Made by a program: the position numbers and the translations under genes. Source: Verrucomicrobiales bacterium (GTDB taxonomy: Bacteria; Verrucomicrobiota; Verrucomicrobiia; Limisphaerales; UBA1096). From it: a stretch of 22,345 bases of DNA. Below the pieces are notes generated by a model. That model was not told where the DNA came from, ran no database searches, and saw only the letters and a list, made by a program, of their open reading frames with translations. Of the stretch, positions 1 through 7,267 are shown piece by piece. Every line of letters begins with the position of its first letter. Position 1 is the stretch's first letter. Where the stretch lies: NCBI GenBank assembly GCA_028817635.1, contig JAPPPH010000153.1, positions 1-22,345 of the forward strand, read 5' to 3'.

Positions 1-2
1 TC

Positions 3-374
3 CTTGGGGCACTCAGTCCGGTCAGTTTTTTCGCGACGCTCAACATGCCGTCATCGGGGGATGGTTCCGGTCGGTTCGCCTGGCACGGGGCCAGCCTGTT
101 GATGCACACATGCCTTATCGCCTTCGCCGGCATCACCGCACACGCCCGGCTGCTGCATTACGTTCGGGAGTTTGCAGACTCCAGTCGAGCCGGGACCCAT
201 GCGTTCTTCGCATGGTTGGCGGGTAATCTTTTTGTCGGGGCACAGGTGTCGTGGAATCTGCGCCCGTTTTTTGTGTCGCCAGGGCTTGAGGTGGAATTTC
301 TCCGCGACGACCCGTTTAACGGCAACTTTTACGAGGCAGTGATTGTTGCACTCAAAAACGTCTCTCAATTTTAG
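3..374 (+). CDS. C-terminal part of a multi-pass membrane protein (partial at the left edge)
   Basis: The reading frame is open to the window edge, so the Met codon at position 45 is probably internal and the gene starts upstream. The visible part holds two hydrophobic segments: one roughly from the codons at 90-160, and one around the motif GNLFVGAQVSWNLRPFF at about 225-275. These are followed by a C-terminal tail containing the motif FNGNFYEAV. The pattern of a helix, then W-x-LRPF, then an N-F-Y-E-A tail recalls a PVC/Bacteroidota membrane-protein family that databases often label 'actin-binding WH2 domain-containing' or Yip1-like. That match is from memory and no actin link is implied. 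The next gene has the same layout, including TTLRP at the equivalent place, so the two look like tandem paralogues. Function unknown. Confidence 0.6.
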   Translation, partial: LGALSPVSFFATLNMPSSGDGSGRFAWHGASLLMHTCLIAFAGITAHARLLHYVREFADSSRAGTHAFFAWLAGNLFVGAQVSWNLRPFFVSPGLEVEFLRDDPFNGNFYEAVIVALKNVSQF

Positions 375-392
375 GAAGATACTGAAACTAAC

Positions 393-1151
393 ATGAACGA
401 AAACGAACAGGATTCAAAAAAGGGAACAGTCGGAAGCGCAAAAGGGGGCATCCCGCCGAGCATCAGCGATGCGCAGTCGGGCTTTGTCCCAATGGAGGGC
501 GGCGCCTCTTTTTCAAATCTGCTCAGCAAGCTGTTGCGGAAGCCGTTGTCTATTTTTCACGAACTCGAAACGAAGGAGGCGCTATGGAAAATCCCGAGCA
601 CGCTTATCCTGATTTCCGTGGTCAGCCTGACGGTGTTTGGTTTGGTGGTCGGCACGTTCTCCTGGGGGGACCAAATCTGGGCGGCCCCGCTGAAAATCGT
701 TTCCGGCCTGATGTTCAGTGCGCTGATCTGTTTGCCGAGCCTCTACATTTTCACCTGCATCGGCGGGTTGGAGGCGCGTTTCAGCACGGTGGTGGGGATG
801 TTATGCTCGATCGTGGCGCTTTCGGGTCTGCTTTTGGTCGGGTTCGCGCCGGTGGTCTGGCTGTTCAGCGTCTCAAGCACCTCGGCGGTGTTCATCGGTT
901 TCATGTTGCTCGCATTGTGGATGATCTGCGTCGGGTTTGGCTTCACCCTCGTTTTTCGTGCGGGCAAGGCGATGGGCATGACCAACACCGGGCATCTGCT
1001 GGTTTGGTGTCTGATTTTCCTGTTGGTTACTGTCCAGATGACGACCACGCTGCGCCCGATCGTTGGGGAGTCGGACGCGCTCTTTAACTTCGAGGAAAAG
1101 AAATTTTTTCTCCAGTACTGGAGCGAGGAATTGCAACGAGCGACCGATTAA
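393..1151 (+). CDS. Multi-pass inner-membrane protein, paralogue of the upstream partial gene
   Basis: The protein has 252 residues. The first 55 or so are polar and probably cytoplasmic. They are followed by about five or six hydrophobic helices, at roughly residues 68-90, 97-120, 128-150, 155-185 and 200-220. The last helix ends in TTTLRPIVG, followed by a soluble tail rich in Phe, Glu and Lys. The order (a cytoplasmic segment containing PLSIFHELE, paired helices, a polar loop, then LRP before the tail) parallels the preceding partial gene, which ends 18 bp upstream. The two are probably co-transcribed. AGGAAG lies about 14 bp before the ATG, rather far for a Shine-Dalgarno site. There are no catalytic motifs. 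A Yip1-like or scaffold role is possible but unsupported. Confidence 0.75.
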   Translation: MNENEQDSKKGTVGSAKGGIPPSISDAQSGFVPMEGGASFSNLLSKLLRKPLSIFHELETKEALWKIPSTLILISVVSLTVFGLVVGTFSWGDQIWAAPLKIVSGLMFSALICLPSLYIFTCIGGLEARFSTVVGMLCSIVALSGLLLVGFAPVVWLFSVSSTSAVFIGFMLLALWMICVGFGFTLVFRAGKAMGMTNTGHLLVWCLIFLLVTVQMTTTLRPIVGESDALFNFEEKKFFLQYWSEELQRATD

Positions 1152-1163
1152 CCTGCGCTAGAC

Positions 1164-2501
1164 TCACTTGGCCAAGCGCTTGGCCAGTTGCTTGACGGTT
1201 GGTAGCTTGGCCAAATCCTTCTCCTTGAGGTGCATGTACACGGCGCGGTTCCACAGGTGGGGGAGGAACAGGTGGATTGTTCCGTCATCGATCACCGCGT
1301 CCATGTAGGATGAATTGTGGTTGAACCATCCGTTCTTTGCCGGGTTGGAGCGGGTGGCGTTCGTGAAGAGAAAACGCGGCTCGCTCCAGTTCCGTCCGCC
1401 ATCCTTCGACAGCGACACCCAGATTTCCGCACGATCCTTCATGCCATCCATCTTGCCGGTCAGCCCAACGTACTGTGTGTTGATGTGCCGGTTGTGGAAA
1501 AAGGTGATCAGCGTTTTGCCGTCGCTCAGGTGAAACACCATCGGTGGTGCATCGGGATGAACAAGCGGTGAGGCCTTGGGATCAGCCCAAGTTTTGCCGT
1601 CATCCGTGCTGCGCGATTCCCAGATACGACCGGTGGGTGTGCGCGCCATGAAATACACTTCGCCATTGCCAAGCGAGATTGGGCGACCCTCGTCCATTCG
1701 ACTAAACATTGGCGAAAACCAGCCGTCCGGTCGCACGCCGGGTAGCAACGTCCACGACTTGCCTTTGTCGTCGCTGCGGAGGATGTACTGGCGTGTGATG
1801 AGGGGATTTTTTGACCAGTCGGCCGCGTGGGAACCAAGAATCCACGCGCCGGAATCCGTTTCGCACATGCGGGTGACCGACATGCCGAGGAAACCGGGAT
1901 CGTTCTTTGGTTTGATCAACGTGACCTTGCTCCACGTGTGGCCGTCGTCGTCCGACCAACGGTAGCCGATCGGGGTGTTTTCGTGCCGGCCCTTTTCACG
2001 GCTGTACTCGCTGGGGATCGGCTGTGTGCCGAAGGCGTAAATCCGTTTGCTGCCGCGAGGTATCAGCGGGATGAGCCCGTGTTGGCTGTAGTCGATGTCG
2101 AACGCGATTGACGGCCCTTTCCAAGTCTTTCCGTTGTCACTTGAGCGGTAGGCGATCATGTCATTGACCTTGCCGCTGCCCGCCGCGTAGTGGTTGCCCT
2201 CCGGGAACATCATTAGCAAGTCACCTTTCGGCGTCCGCACGCCGCGCGTCTCGAACAATCCTCGCAATCCCTGCTTGGCCGTGTGTAACACTTGTCCTTT
2301 CAGGACACGATGTCGCAACAGGCCCAGTTCCGTATCCGCGACGAAGCCACGGGGCGGCTTTGCCAAGCGCACCTTGAGCGGTTTTTTCACGCCGATCGAA
2401 AGTTCCTCAACCAGTTGAACCTCTGCCTGTGCTGTTGACCTGACGCAAACACCCAGCAGCAGGGCAACCAGCGCGGGTCGAATAAAAATAAACGGTTTCA
2501 T
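1164..2501 (-). CDS. Secreted Asp-box (BNR) sialidase-family protein
   Basis: The frame is open further upstream (to 2936), but the ATG at 2501 begins a clear signal peptide ending near Ala-Gln-Ala-Glu (residues 24-27). This gives a 445-residue mature-type exoenzyme. Five Asp boxes (S-x-D-x-G-x-x-W) lie at about residues 120-127, 183-190, 243-250, 298-305 and 365-372, which marks a six-bladed beta-propeller of the sialidase/neuraminidase superfamily. No FRIP motif is obvious near the N-terminus. True sialic-acid cleavage is therefore uncertain, and the enzyme may act on another glycan. The last residues (LAKRLAK) are encoded by tandem copies of the CTTGGCCAAG palindrome that abuts the stop codon, so the repeat appears to have extended or replaced the original C-terminus. 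It is transcribed alone, convergent with the membrane-protein gene on its left. Confidence 0.85.
   Translation of the reverse strand: MKPFIFIRPALVALLLGVCVRSTAQAEVQLVEELSIGVKKPLKVRLAKPPRGFVADTELGLLRHRVLKGQVLHTAKQGLRGLFETRGVRTPKGDLLMMFPEGNHYAAGSGKVNDMIAYRSSDNGKTWKGPSIAFDIDYSQHGLIPLIPRGSKRIYAFGTQPIPSEYSREKGRHENTPIGYRWSDDDGHTWSKVTLIKPKNDPGFLGMSVTRMCETDSGAWILGSHAADWSKNPLITRQYILRSDDKGKSWTLLPGVRPDGWFSPMFSRMDEGRPISLGNGEVYFMARTPTGRIWESRSTDDGKTWADPKASPLVHPDAPPMVFHLSDGKTLITFFHNRHINTQYVGLTGKMDGMKDRAEIWVSLSKDGGRNWSEPRFLFTNATRSNPAKNGWFNHNSSYMDAVIDDGTIHLFLPHLWNRAVYMHLKEKDLAKLPTVKQLAKRLAK
1167..1188. repeat. Tandem CTTGGCCAAG palindrome at the 3' end of the sialidase-family gene
   Basis: A perfect CTTGGCCAAG (1167-1176) is followed 12 bp later by a degenerate copy (CTTGGCCAG...). 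It lies inside the last codons of the minus-strand gene, where it encodes LAKRLAK, and next to the convergent gene end at 1151. Confidence 0.8.
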
Positions 2502-2552
2502 TGCCGGGAAACGGTCGGAGGAATGGGCGTTTTTTTCAAGCGGATTTAATTC

Positions 2553-2576
2553 AGCGGCCAAGCGCTTGGCCAAGCG
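2553..2576. repeat. CTTGGCCAAG palindrome in the divergent intergenic region
   Basis: The perfect copy at 2565-2574 is flanked by GCG on the left and CGC on the right, so the 16-bp palindrome GCGCTTGGCCAAGCGC is complete. A degenerate half copy (GGCCAAG) sits 12 bp to the left. It lies in the 147-bp gap between the divergent sialidase-family and membrane-protein genes, within the probable 5' leader of the former. Confidence 0.8.
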
Positions 2577-2625
2577 CGGGTCAAAAGTGAAAACGCAGAG
2601 CGGAAGAAAGGGCTTGCACGAATTA

Positions 2626-2642
2626 ACTTTGCAATACAAAGT
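2626..2642. promoter_or_regulatory. 17-bp near-palindromic putative operator, copy 1
   Basis: ACTTTGCAATACAAAGT pairs at seven of eight positions around its centre. It lies 6 bp upstream of the GTG start of the membrane-protein/winged-helix operon, where it would overlap a promoter (a weak TTGCAC at 2614-2619 and TACAAA at 2635-2640, only 15 bp apart). An identical copy lies at 3622-3638. This is the expected position for autoregulation by the downstream HTH protein. Binding is inferred. Confidence 0.6.
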
Positions 2643-2648
2643 AACTCC

Positions 2649-3275
2649 GTGAACACGAACTGGGCTGAAGAAAATCTCAAGACGATCCGTTCCCTGATGG
2701 AGCAGGCGCGCCTCTATCGTCGGGCCATGGCGCCGCTGGCCTTGATGGTGGGAACGATGGGAGTGGTCGCTGCCGGATTGGCTCAGGTCCTTGGTTGGGT
2801 CGGACCGGAATATTTTGCCGGGTACTGGCTTGGCGTGGCTGTGGTATCCGCTCTGGCTGCGTTGCTCTTGGTACGTCGCCAGGCGCTGAATAGCGATGAG
2901 GCGTTTTGGTCGCCACCAACCCGCCGGGTGGCGCACGCCATGTTGCCAATGCTCGCAGCGGGTTTGGGCCTAGGTCTGTTTGAATTGCTCGAACATCCCG
3001 GGACGAGGGACAGCGTCCGGTTAACCGCTTTCTGGTTGATCCTCTACGGGGGAGCGTTGCATGCAGCCGGTTTTTTCATGCAGAGAGGGATCAAGTTGCT
3101 AGGCTGGCTGTATGTGCTCATTGGGCTGTTTTTATTGTATTTTTCAGCCGGTGGTTCTCCGCCATCCATCAATGAAAACGCCGCCCACTGGTTGATGGGA
3201 TTCGGTTTTGGGGTGATCAACTTGGCTTACGGGGTTTACTTGAAGTTGACTTTGGAACCAGTGAAGACCGAGTGA
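2649..3275 (+). CDS. Integral membrane protein paired with a winged-helix regulator
   Basis: The protein has 208 residues from a GTG codon. No Shine-Dalgarno is visible, and the GTG lies so close to the putative promoter/operator that the mRNA may be leaderless. About six hydrophobic helices are seen, near residues 28-50, 56-74, 97-112, 124-145, 148-167 and 180-200. They follow a short amphipathic N-terminus (MNTNWAEENLKTIRSLMEQ). No catalytic motif is recognised. The stop codon overlaps the GTG start of the next gene (GTGA), so the two are translationally coupled. Small membrane proteins are often found coupled to this type of HTH protein. The membrane partner may sense a signal or be the regulated output, but its role is unknown. 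Confidence 0.75.
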   Translation: MNTNWAEENLKTIRSLMEQARLYRRAMAPLALMVGTMGVVAAGLAQVLGWVGPEYFAGYWLGVAVVSALAALLLVRRQALNSDEAFWSPPTRRVAHAMLPMLAAGLGLGLFELLEHPGTRDSVRLTAFWLILYGGALHAAGFFMQRGIKLLGWLYVLIGLFLLYFSAGGSPPSINENAAHWLMGFGFGVINLAYGVYLKLTLEPVKTE

Positions 3276-3583
3276 ACGCGGATTCGTTTCAGCAACTGGA
3301 CAAGGTCATCCACGAAAAAAACCGGATGGCGATCATGTCTTTGTTGGCAGCCTCGGAGGAAATGTCCTTCACGGATATTCGAGAGTCGCTGAACATGACG
3401 GACGGCAATCTCATCACCCATATTAGGACGCTCCAAAAGGCGGGGTATGTCGCCGTGTCAAAATCGTTCAAGGACAAGCGTCCCCTGACCACGTGCCGCC
3501 TCACCGCGGAAGGGAGTGATGCGTTCGGTGGCTATGTGGATCTGCTGGAAGGCATCGTAAAACAAGCACGCAAAACCAAGTAA
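3272..3583 (+). CDS. Winged-helix transcriptional regulator (HTH_34-like, ArsR/MarR superfamily)
   Basis: The protein has 103 residues from a GTG that overlaps the stop of the previous gene by 4 bp. It is essentially one winged-helix domain. An N-terminal helix (QLDKVIHEKNRMAIMSLLAA) is followed by a helix-turn-helix with the recognition region MTDGNLITHIRTLQKAGYV (about residues 42-60). The wing is KSFKDKRPLTTCRLTAEG (about 63-80), and a C-terminal dimerisation helix closes the protein. This pattern (TDGNL, GYV, KSF, RP-T, LT-G) is that of the 'winged helix DNA-binding domain' family Pfam calls HTH_34. There is no cysteine metal site. The identical 17-bp near-palindromes before its operon and at the start of ispH are its most likely binding sites, an inference from position only. 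Confidence 0.85.
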   Translation: MNADSFQQLDKVIHEKNRMAIMSLLAASEEMSFTDIRESLNMTDGNLITHIRTLQKAGYVAVSKSFKDKRPLTTCRLTAEGSDAFGGYVDLLEGIVKQARKTK

Positions 3584-3609
3584 TTTTTTAATACGAATCA
3601 AACAGAAAA

Positions 3610-4521
3610 ATGAGCACTAATACTTTGCAATACAAAGTCGGATTAACTGTCCTCCGAGCGGAGCACATGGGCATGTGTTTTGGGGTGCGTGATGCCATCA
3701 CCTTGGCCAAGCGCGAGGTCGATTCACGGCCGCTCACGGTTTTGGGTGAATTGGTGCACAACGACACTGTGCTTAATGATCTTCGTGGACGTGGTGTTCA
3801 GTTCGAGTCGCAACCAGATAAAGTCGAGACGGAGGCGGTGATGATTACAGCGCACGGTGCCTCGGACCGGGCCAAGGGGCGCGCAGAGGAGAGTGGCTTG
3901 AAATTGATGGATGCAACCTGCCCGCTGGTACACCACGCCCACAAACAGCTCCGGCAACTGGTCAAAGACGGGTATCCCCCGGTCGTGCTGGGTCGCCGAG
4001 GGCACGTGGAGGTGCGTGGGCGGACGGAGGATTTGGCGGAGTGCGATGTTGTTTTGAGCGAGGAGGATATTGACGCGTTGGCTCCGCGACAAAAGTACGG
4101 GGTGGTGGCACAATCCACCCAACCTATCGCGCGTGTTCATGAATTTGTGGGCTACTTGGAGAATCGTTTTCCGGCGGCTGAAGTGCGGTTTGTGGACACT
4201 GTCTGCCAGCCGACCAAGCAGAGGCAAAGCGCGGCGGTGGAGTTGGCCAAGCGATCCGATGTCGTGCTGGTGGTAGGTGGTGTTAATAGTAATAACACCC
4301 ACGAGCTTGCCCGAACTTGCCGGGAGTTTTGTGACGAGGTGCATCATGTGCAGGGGCCGGGCGATGTGCGGTCGGAATGGTTGCCGGCATCGGGGACGCT
4401 TGGCATCACTGCCGGCACATCCACTCCAGATATACTTATCGATGCTGTGGAGGATCGGGTGCACCAATTGAGCGGTGGATTGCGGGAGACATCGCCAGAG
4501 GCGCAGCCGGCAATGGCCTGA
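3610..4521 (+). CDS. ispH: 4-hydroxy-3-methylbut-2-enyl diphosphate reductase (IspH/LytB)
   Basis: IspH makes IPP and DMAPP from HMBPP in the last step of the MEP isoprenoid pathway, using a [4Fe-4S] cluster. The three cluster cysteines are present in their family contexts: GMCFGVRDAI (Cys near residue 23), DATCPLV (near 99) and DTVCQPT (near 197). The substrate-contact motifs VGGVNSNNT and AGTSTP are also visible. Family members usually begin only a few residues before the first beta strand. Here about ten extra residues precede it, and they overlap the 17-bp putative operator. A TTG at 3625 is an alternative start. There is no clear Shine-Dalgarno. It begins 26 bp after the regulator gene and may share its transcript. 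The CTTGGCCAAG palindrome at 3702 encodes the LAKR segment. Confidence 0.95.
   Translation: MSTNTLQYKVGLTVLRAEHMGMCFGVRDAITLAKREVDSRPLTVLGELVHNDTVLNDLRGRGVQFESQPDKVETEAVMITAHGASDRAKGRAEESGLKLMDATCPLVHHAHKQLRQLVKDGYPPVVLGRRGHVEVRGRTEDLAECDVVLSEEDIDALAPRQKYGVVAQSTQPIARVHEFVGYLENRFPAAEVRFVDTVCQPTKQRQSAAVELAKRSDVVLVVGGVNSNNTHELARTCREFCDEVHHVQGPGDVRSEWLPASGTLGITAGTSTPDILIDAVEDRVHQLSGGLRETSPEAQPAMA
3622..3638. promoter_or_regulatory. 17-bp near-palindromic putative operator, copy 2
   Basis: This is identical over 17 bp to the sequence at 2626-2642, but its flanks differ beyond a few bases. It starts 12 bp inside the ispH frame as annotated (codons 5-10). Protein binding here could block elongation or, if ispH starts further downstream, cover its promoter. 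Confidence 0.55.
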
Positions 4522-4567
4522 TTTGAAATAACTTCAAAACCAACCGGCGGCTTGGCAGGGTTCCGGC

Positions 4568-6145
4568 ATGGTTTCAAAGATCCACTTGGCCAAGCGCTTG
4601 GCTGTGTTTGGGATGGCGTTTGCGGCGCTTGGCTTGACTGGGGGCAAACCGACGGCGGCTGATCGCTCGCTGCCGAAGGTAGAGGGGGAGACGCCGCGCA
4701 ATATCATTTTCATTCTGGCGGACGACCATCGATATGACGCGATGGGTTTCGCCGGTCATCCGTTTTTGGAGACCCCCAATCTGGATCGCATGGCCAAGGG
4801 GGGAGCTTGGTTTCCCAATGCGTTCGTGACCACCTCACTTTGTTCGCCCAGCCGCGCGAGCATCGTCACCGGGCAGTACGCGCACAATCACAACGTGGTC
4901 GACAATTACAATCCGCTGCCGAAGGGACTGATTTTCTTCCCGGAATACATGCAGCAGGCGGGTTACGACACGGCGTTTGTCGGCAAATGGCACATGGGCG
5001 GCAACATCGACCACGCGCAGCCGGGCTACAATCACTGGGTGAGTTTCAAGGGGCAGGGCACGTACTGGTCCGACGGTCGGGGGACGAGTCGTAAGGTGCC
5101 GCAAAACAGTTACGACGGGTTCAATGTCAACGGCTGGCGGGTGGCTCAGAAGGGCTACATAACGGACGAGTTGACCGACTACGCACTGGACTGGCTGCGG
5201 ATGCACAATGGGGATCGCCCGTTTTTCCTGACGCTCTCGCACAAGGCGGTGCATGCGGATTTCGTTCCGGCGGACCGGCACAAGGGGCGTTACAAGGACA
5301 AAAAGCTGCCGTTGCCGAAGACGTTCGACAAGTCCGGCAAGAACTTTCGCAATAAACCGCGCTGGCTCCGTGATCAGCGCAACAGCCGGCACGGCGTGGA
5401 CTTCGCCTACAATCTGCCGGACTTCGACCTGAACGCCTACTACATTCGCTACTGCGAAACGCTACTCGCGGTGGACGAGAATCTTGGCCGGATTTTTGAT
5501 CTGCTTGCGGAGCGCGACCTACTCAAATCAACGCTCATCGTCTACATGGGCGACAACGGGTTTCAGTTTGGCGAACAAGGGTTGATCGACAAGCGGACGG
5601 CGTACGAGGCGTCGATGCGCGTGCCGTTCCTGATGCATTGCCCGGAGGTGATTCAGGGCGGCTCGGTGATTAAAAAAGTCGTGGCGAACATCGACGTGGG
5701 GCCGACGTTGCTCGAGGCGGCTGGCCTGCCCACCCCGAAACAGATGGATGGCCGTAGCTTTTGGCAGTTGGCCAAGGGGAACGACATCCCGTGGCGCGAC
5801 TATGTGTTGTACGAGTATTTTTGGGAGCGCAACTATCCGCACACACCAACCACGCACGCTGTTCGGGGGGAACGGTTCAAGTACATCCGCTACCACGGCT
5901 TGTGGGACACGGACGAACTGTACGACCTGCAAAACGACCCCCATGAGACGACCAACCTGATCTTCGAACCGGAGCACAAGGAAACCGTTGCCAAACTGAA
6001 CAAGCGGTTGTTCGAGTTGTTGGCCGAGAGTGGTGGGACAAGCCTGCGCCTGGCCCCGGATCGTGGCCCGACATTCCCCAAGCGCCACCCTGAGCGTTCG
6101 GAAGCCGCCGATTTCCCCGGCCAATTCTACGGAACGAGCGAATGA
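4568..6145 (+). CDS. Secreted S1-family sulfatase (formylglycine type)
   Basis: The protein has 525 residues with an N-terminal signal peptide (hydrophobic core about residues 11-24). The sulfatase signature LCSPSRASIVTGQ contains Cys92, the residue oxidised to formylglycine by the maturase (C-x-P-S-R). The N-terminal metal site ILADDHR (Asp52, Asp53), the FVGKWHMGG lysine/histidine motif and the later metal site MGDNGFQFGEQG are all present. The catalytic set is therefore complete. The C-terminal subdomain (WDTDELYDLQNDPHETTNL) is typical of arylsulfatase A/N-sulfoglucosamine or iduronate sulfatase relatives in PVC bacteria. It probably removes sulfate esters from polysaccharides outside the cytoplasm; the substrate cannot be read. 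The residues LAKRLA of the signal peptide are encoded by the CTTGGCCAAG repeat. Confidence 0.93.
   Translation: MVSKIHLAKRLAVFGMAFAALGLTGGKPTAADRSLPKVEGETPRNIIFILADDHRYDAMGFAGHPFLETPNLDRMAKGGAWFPNAFVTTSLCSPSRASIVTGQYAHNHNVVDNYNPLPKGLIFFPEYMQQAGYDTAFVGKWHMGGNIDHAQPGYNHWVSFKGQGTYWSDGRGTSRKVPQNSYDGFNVNGWRVAQKGYITDELTDYALDWLRMHNGDRPFFLTLSHKAVHADFVPADRHKGRYKDKKLPLPKTFDKSGKNFRNKPRWLRDQRNSRHGVDFAYNLPDFDLNAYYIRYCETLLAVDENLGRIFDLLAERDLLKSTLIVYMGDNGFQFGEQGLIDKRTAYEASMRVPFLMHCPEVIQGGSVIKKVVANIDVGPTLLEAAGLPTPKQMDGRSFWQLAKGNDIPWRDYVLYEYFWERNYPHTPTTHAVRGERFKYIRYHGLWDTDELYDLQNDPHETTNLIFEPEHKETVAKLNKRLFELLAESGGTSLRLAPDRGPTFPKRHPERSEAADFPGQFYGTSE
4585..4604. repeat. CTTGGCCAAG palindrome within the sulfatase signal-peptide codons
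   Basis: A perfect copy (4585-4594) is followed 12 bp later by a degenerate copy (CTTGGCTG). It is read as Leu-Ala-Lys-Arg-Leu-Ala just before the hydrophobic core of the signal peptide, so it supplies part of the positively charged n-region. Confidence 0.75.
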
Positions 6146-6256
6146 TTTTGTTGCGCTTGGCTAAGCGGGAAGGCGGAAAAACGGGACGCAGATTTTCAGG
6201 ATTAACATTGATAGATGAAGGTAGGGCGTGTTGTTCCTATGCGCCTTGGTTGTCGA

Positions 6257-6278
6257 GGACGGCTGGGGGCAGCCGTCC
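6257..6278. repeat. Intergenic hairpin (9-bp stem, GGGG loop)
   Basis: GGACGGCTG and CAGCCGTCC pair perfectly around a GGGG loop. No T-run follows on either strand, so this is not a classical intrinsic terminator. It could still end sulfatase transcription, or be a REP-like dispersed element. Confidence 0.6.
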
Positions 6279-6288
6279 CGGCCCTGCG

Positions 6289-6319
6289 CTTGGCCAAGCG
6301 GGCTTGACGCTTGGCCAAG
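6289..6319. repeat. Two CTTGGCCAAG palindromes 21 bp apart upstream of the aroE-like gene
   Basis: Perfect copies lie at 6289-6298 (GCG on the left, CGG on the right) and 6310-6319. Together with the hairpin at 6257-6278 and a one-mismatch copy near 6155, they fill most of the 204-bp gap between the sulfatase and the aroE-like gene. No gene is seen in this gap. Confidence 0.8.
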
Positions 6320-6349
6320 TGGCCTTGAACATCGCCGCCGATTTTTACC

Positions 6350-7207
6350 ATGTCAGATGAACTGAATTTTTTACCGAGTTTGACCGGCTCATTCGCTAAG
6401 CCGGCTGCTGAGAATCCCACTGTGGAAATGGTCGAGGCCGCCTATCGGCATCACGGCCTGCACTGGCGCTATATCAACACCGAGGTCGGCCCGGAGAATC
6501 TGGGCGCGGCGGTGGCCGGTGCGCGGGCGATGAATTGGGCCGGTTTCAATTGTTCGCTGCCGAACAAGGTGGAGGTGATCCAACACATCGATGGTCTGGG
6601 CGAATCCGCCTCGGTGATCGGCGCGGTGAATTGTGTCGTGCGCCGGGGTGATCAGCTCATCGGCGAAAACACGGACGGCAAGGGTTTCCTGAAATCGCTC
6701 GAGGAAATTGTTGATCCCGCCGGGAAACGGATCGTGATGTTTGGCGCCGGGGGCGCGGCGAGGGCGATCGGGGTCGAGGTGGCCCTTGCCGGGGCGACGC
6801 ACATCACGATCGTGAATCGGTCCGAGGAGCGGGGGAACGAATTGGTGGCGTTGCTCAAAGACAAGACCTCTGCGGAGGCGGTTTTTGAAAAATGGGACGG
6901 CGACTATTCGGTGACTGAGGGCGTGGACGTGGTGATCAACGCGACATCGATCGGGCTGTACCCAGACGTCGATGCCCGATTGGCGCTCAATCTGGACTCG
7001 TTAACCCCGAACATGGTGGTGGCGGACGTGATCCCGAACCCGCCCCGGACAAACCTGATCAAGGACGCCGAGGCGAGCGGCTGTAAGGTGCTCGACGGCC
7101 TCGGCATGTTGGTGAATCAGGGCATCACCGGCATCGAGTACTGGACCGGCGTAACGGTGGATGGCGGCGTGATGCGCGCCCGGCTTGAGGAGTTGTTCGG
7201 CGCCTGA
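6350..7207 (+). CDS. Shikimate dehydrogenase family protein (AroE-like, atypical substrate pocket)
   Basis: The protein has 285 residues, normal for AroE, with an N-terminal substrate domain and a C-terminal Rossmann domain. The catalytic Lys73 (FNCSLPNK) and Asp109 (ENTDGKG) are present, as are the nucleotide loop GAGGAA (132-137) and NRSEER (156-161), which suits NADP(H). The end also fits the family (GLGMLVNQG...WTG). However, the N-terminal motif that normally carries the two serines binding the shikimate carboxylate (S-x-S-P) reads AENP (residues 20-23), within GSFAKPAAENP. The substrate may therefore be quinate, another cyclitol or a different keto acid. A divergent but ordinary AroE remains possible. 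The next gene is a TIM-barrel isomerase-like protein 60 bp downstream, which hints at a small catabolic module. Confidence 0.85.
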   Translation: MSDELNFLPSLTGSFAKPAAENPTVEMVEAAYRHHGLHWRYINTEVGPENLGAAVAGARAMNWAGFNCSLPNKVEVIQHIDGLGESASVIGAVNCVVRRGDQLIGENTDGKGFLKSLEEIVDPAGKRIVMFGAGGAARAIGVEVALAGATHITIVNRSEERGNELVALLKDKTSAEAVFEKWDGDYSVTEGVDVVINATSIGLYPDVDARLALNLDSLTPNMVVADVIPNPPRTNLIKDAEASGCKVLDGLGMLVNQGITGIEYWTGVTVDGGVMRARLEELFGA

Positions 7208-7267
7208 GAATTTTCGCCTTTCACCGGGGCAGGCGGCTCCGTAACGTTGGGCAACCACTTTGGAAAA

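Noticed and set aside
2502..2936. N-terminal extension of the sialidase-family frame
   Set aside because: The extension crosses the divergent promoter region and overlaps the opposite gene, and it would bury the signal peptide that begins at 2501.
4522..4538. TTTGAA-ATAAC-TTCAAA inverted repeat after ispH
   Set aside because: The arms are only 6 bp and AT-rich, with no T-run; this is too weak to call a terminator, and it does not match the 17-bp operator.
6142..6360. 72-codon frame spanning the gap after the sulfatase
   Set aside because: It consists mostly of repeats and a hairpin, overlaps both neighbouring genes and has no protein-like composition.
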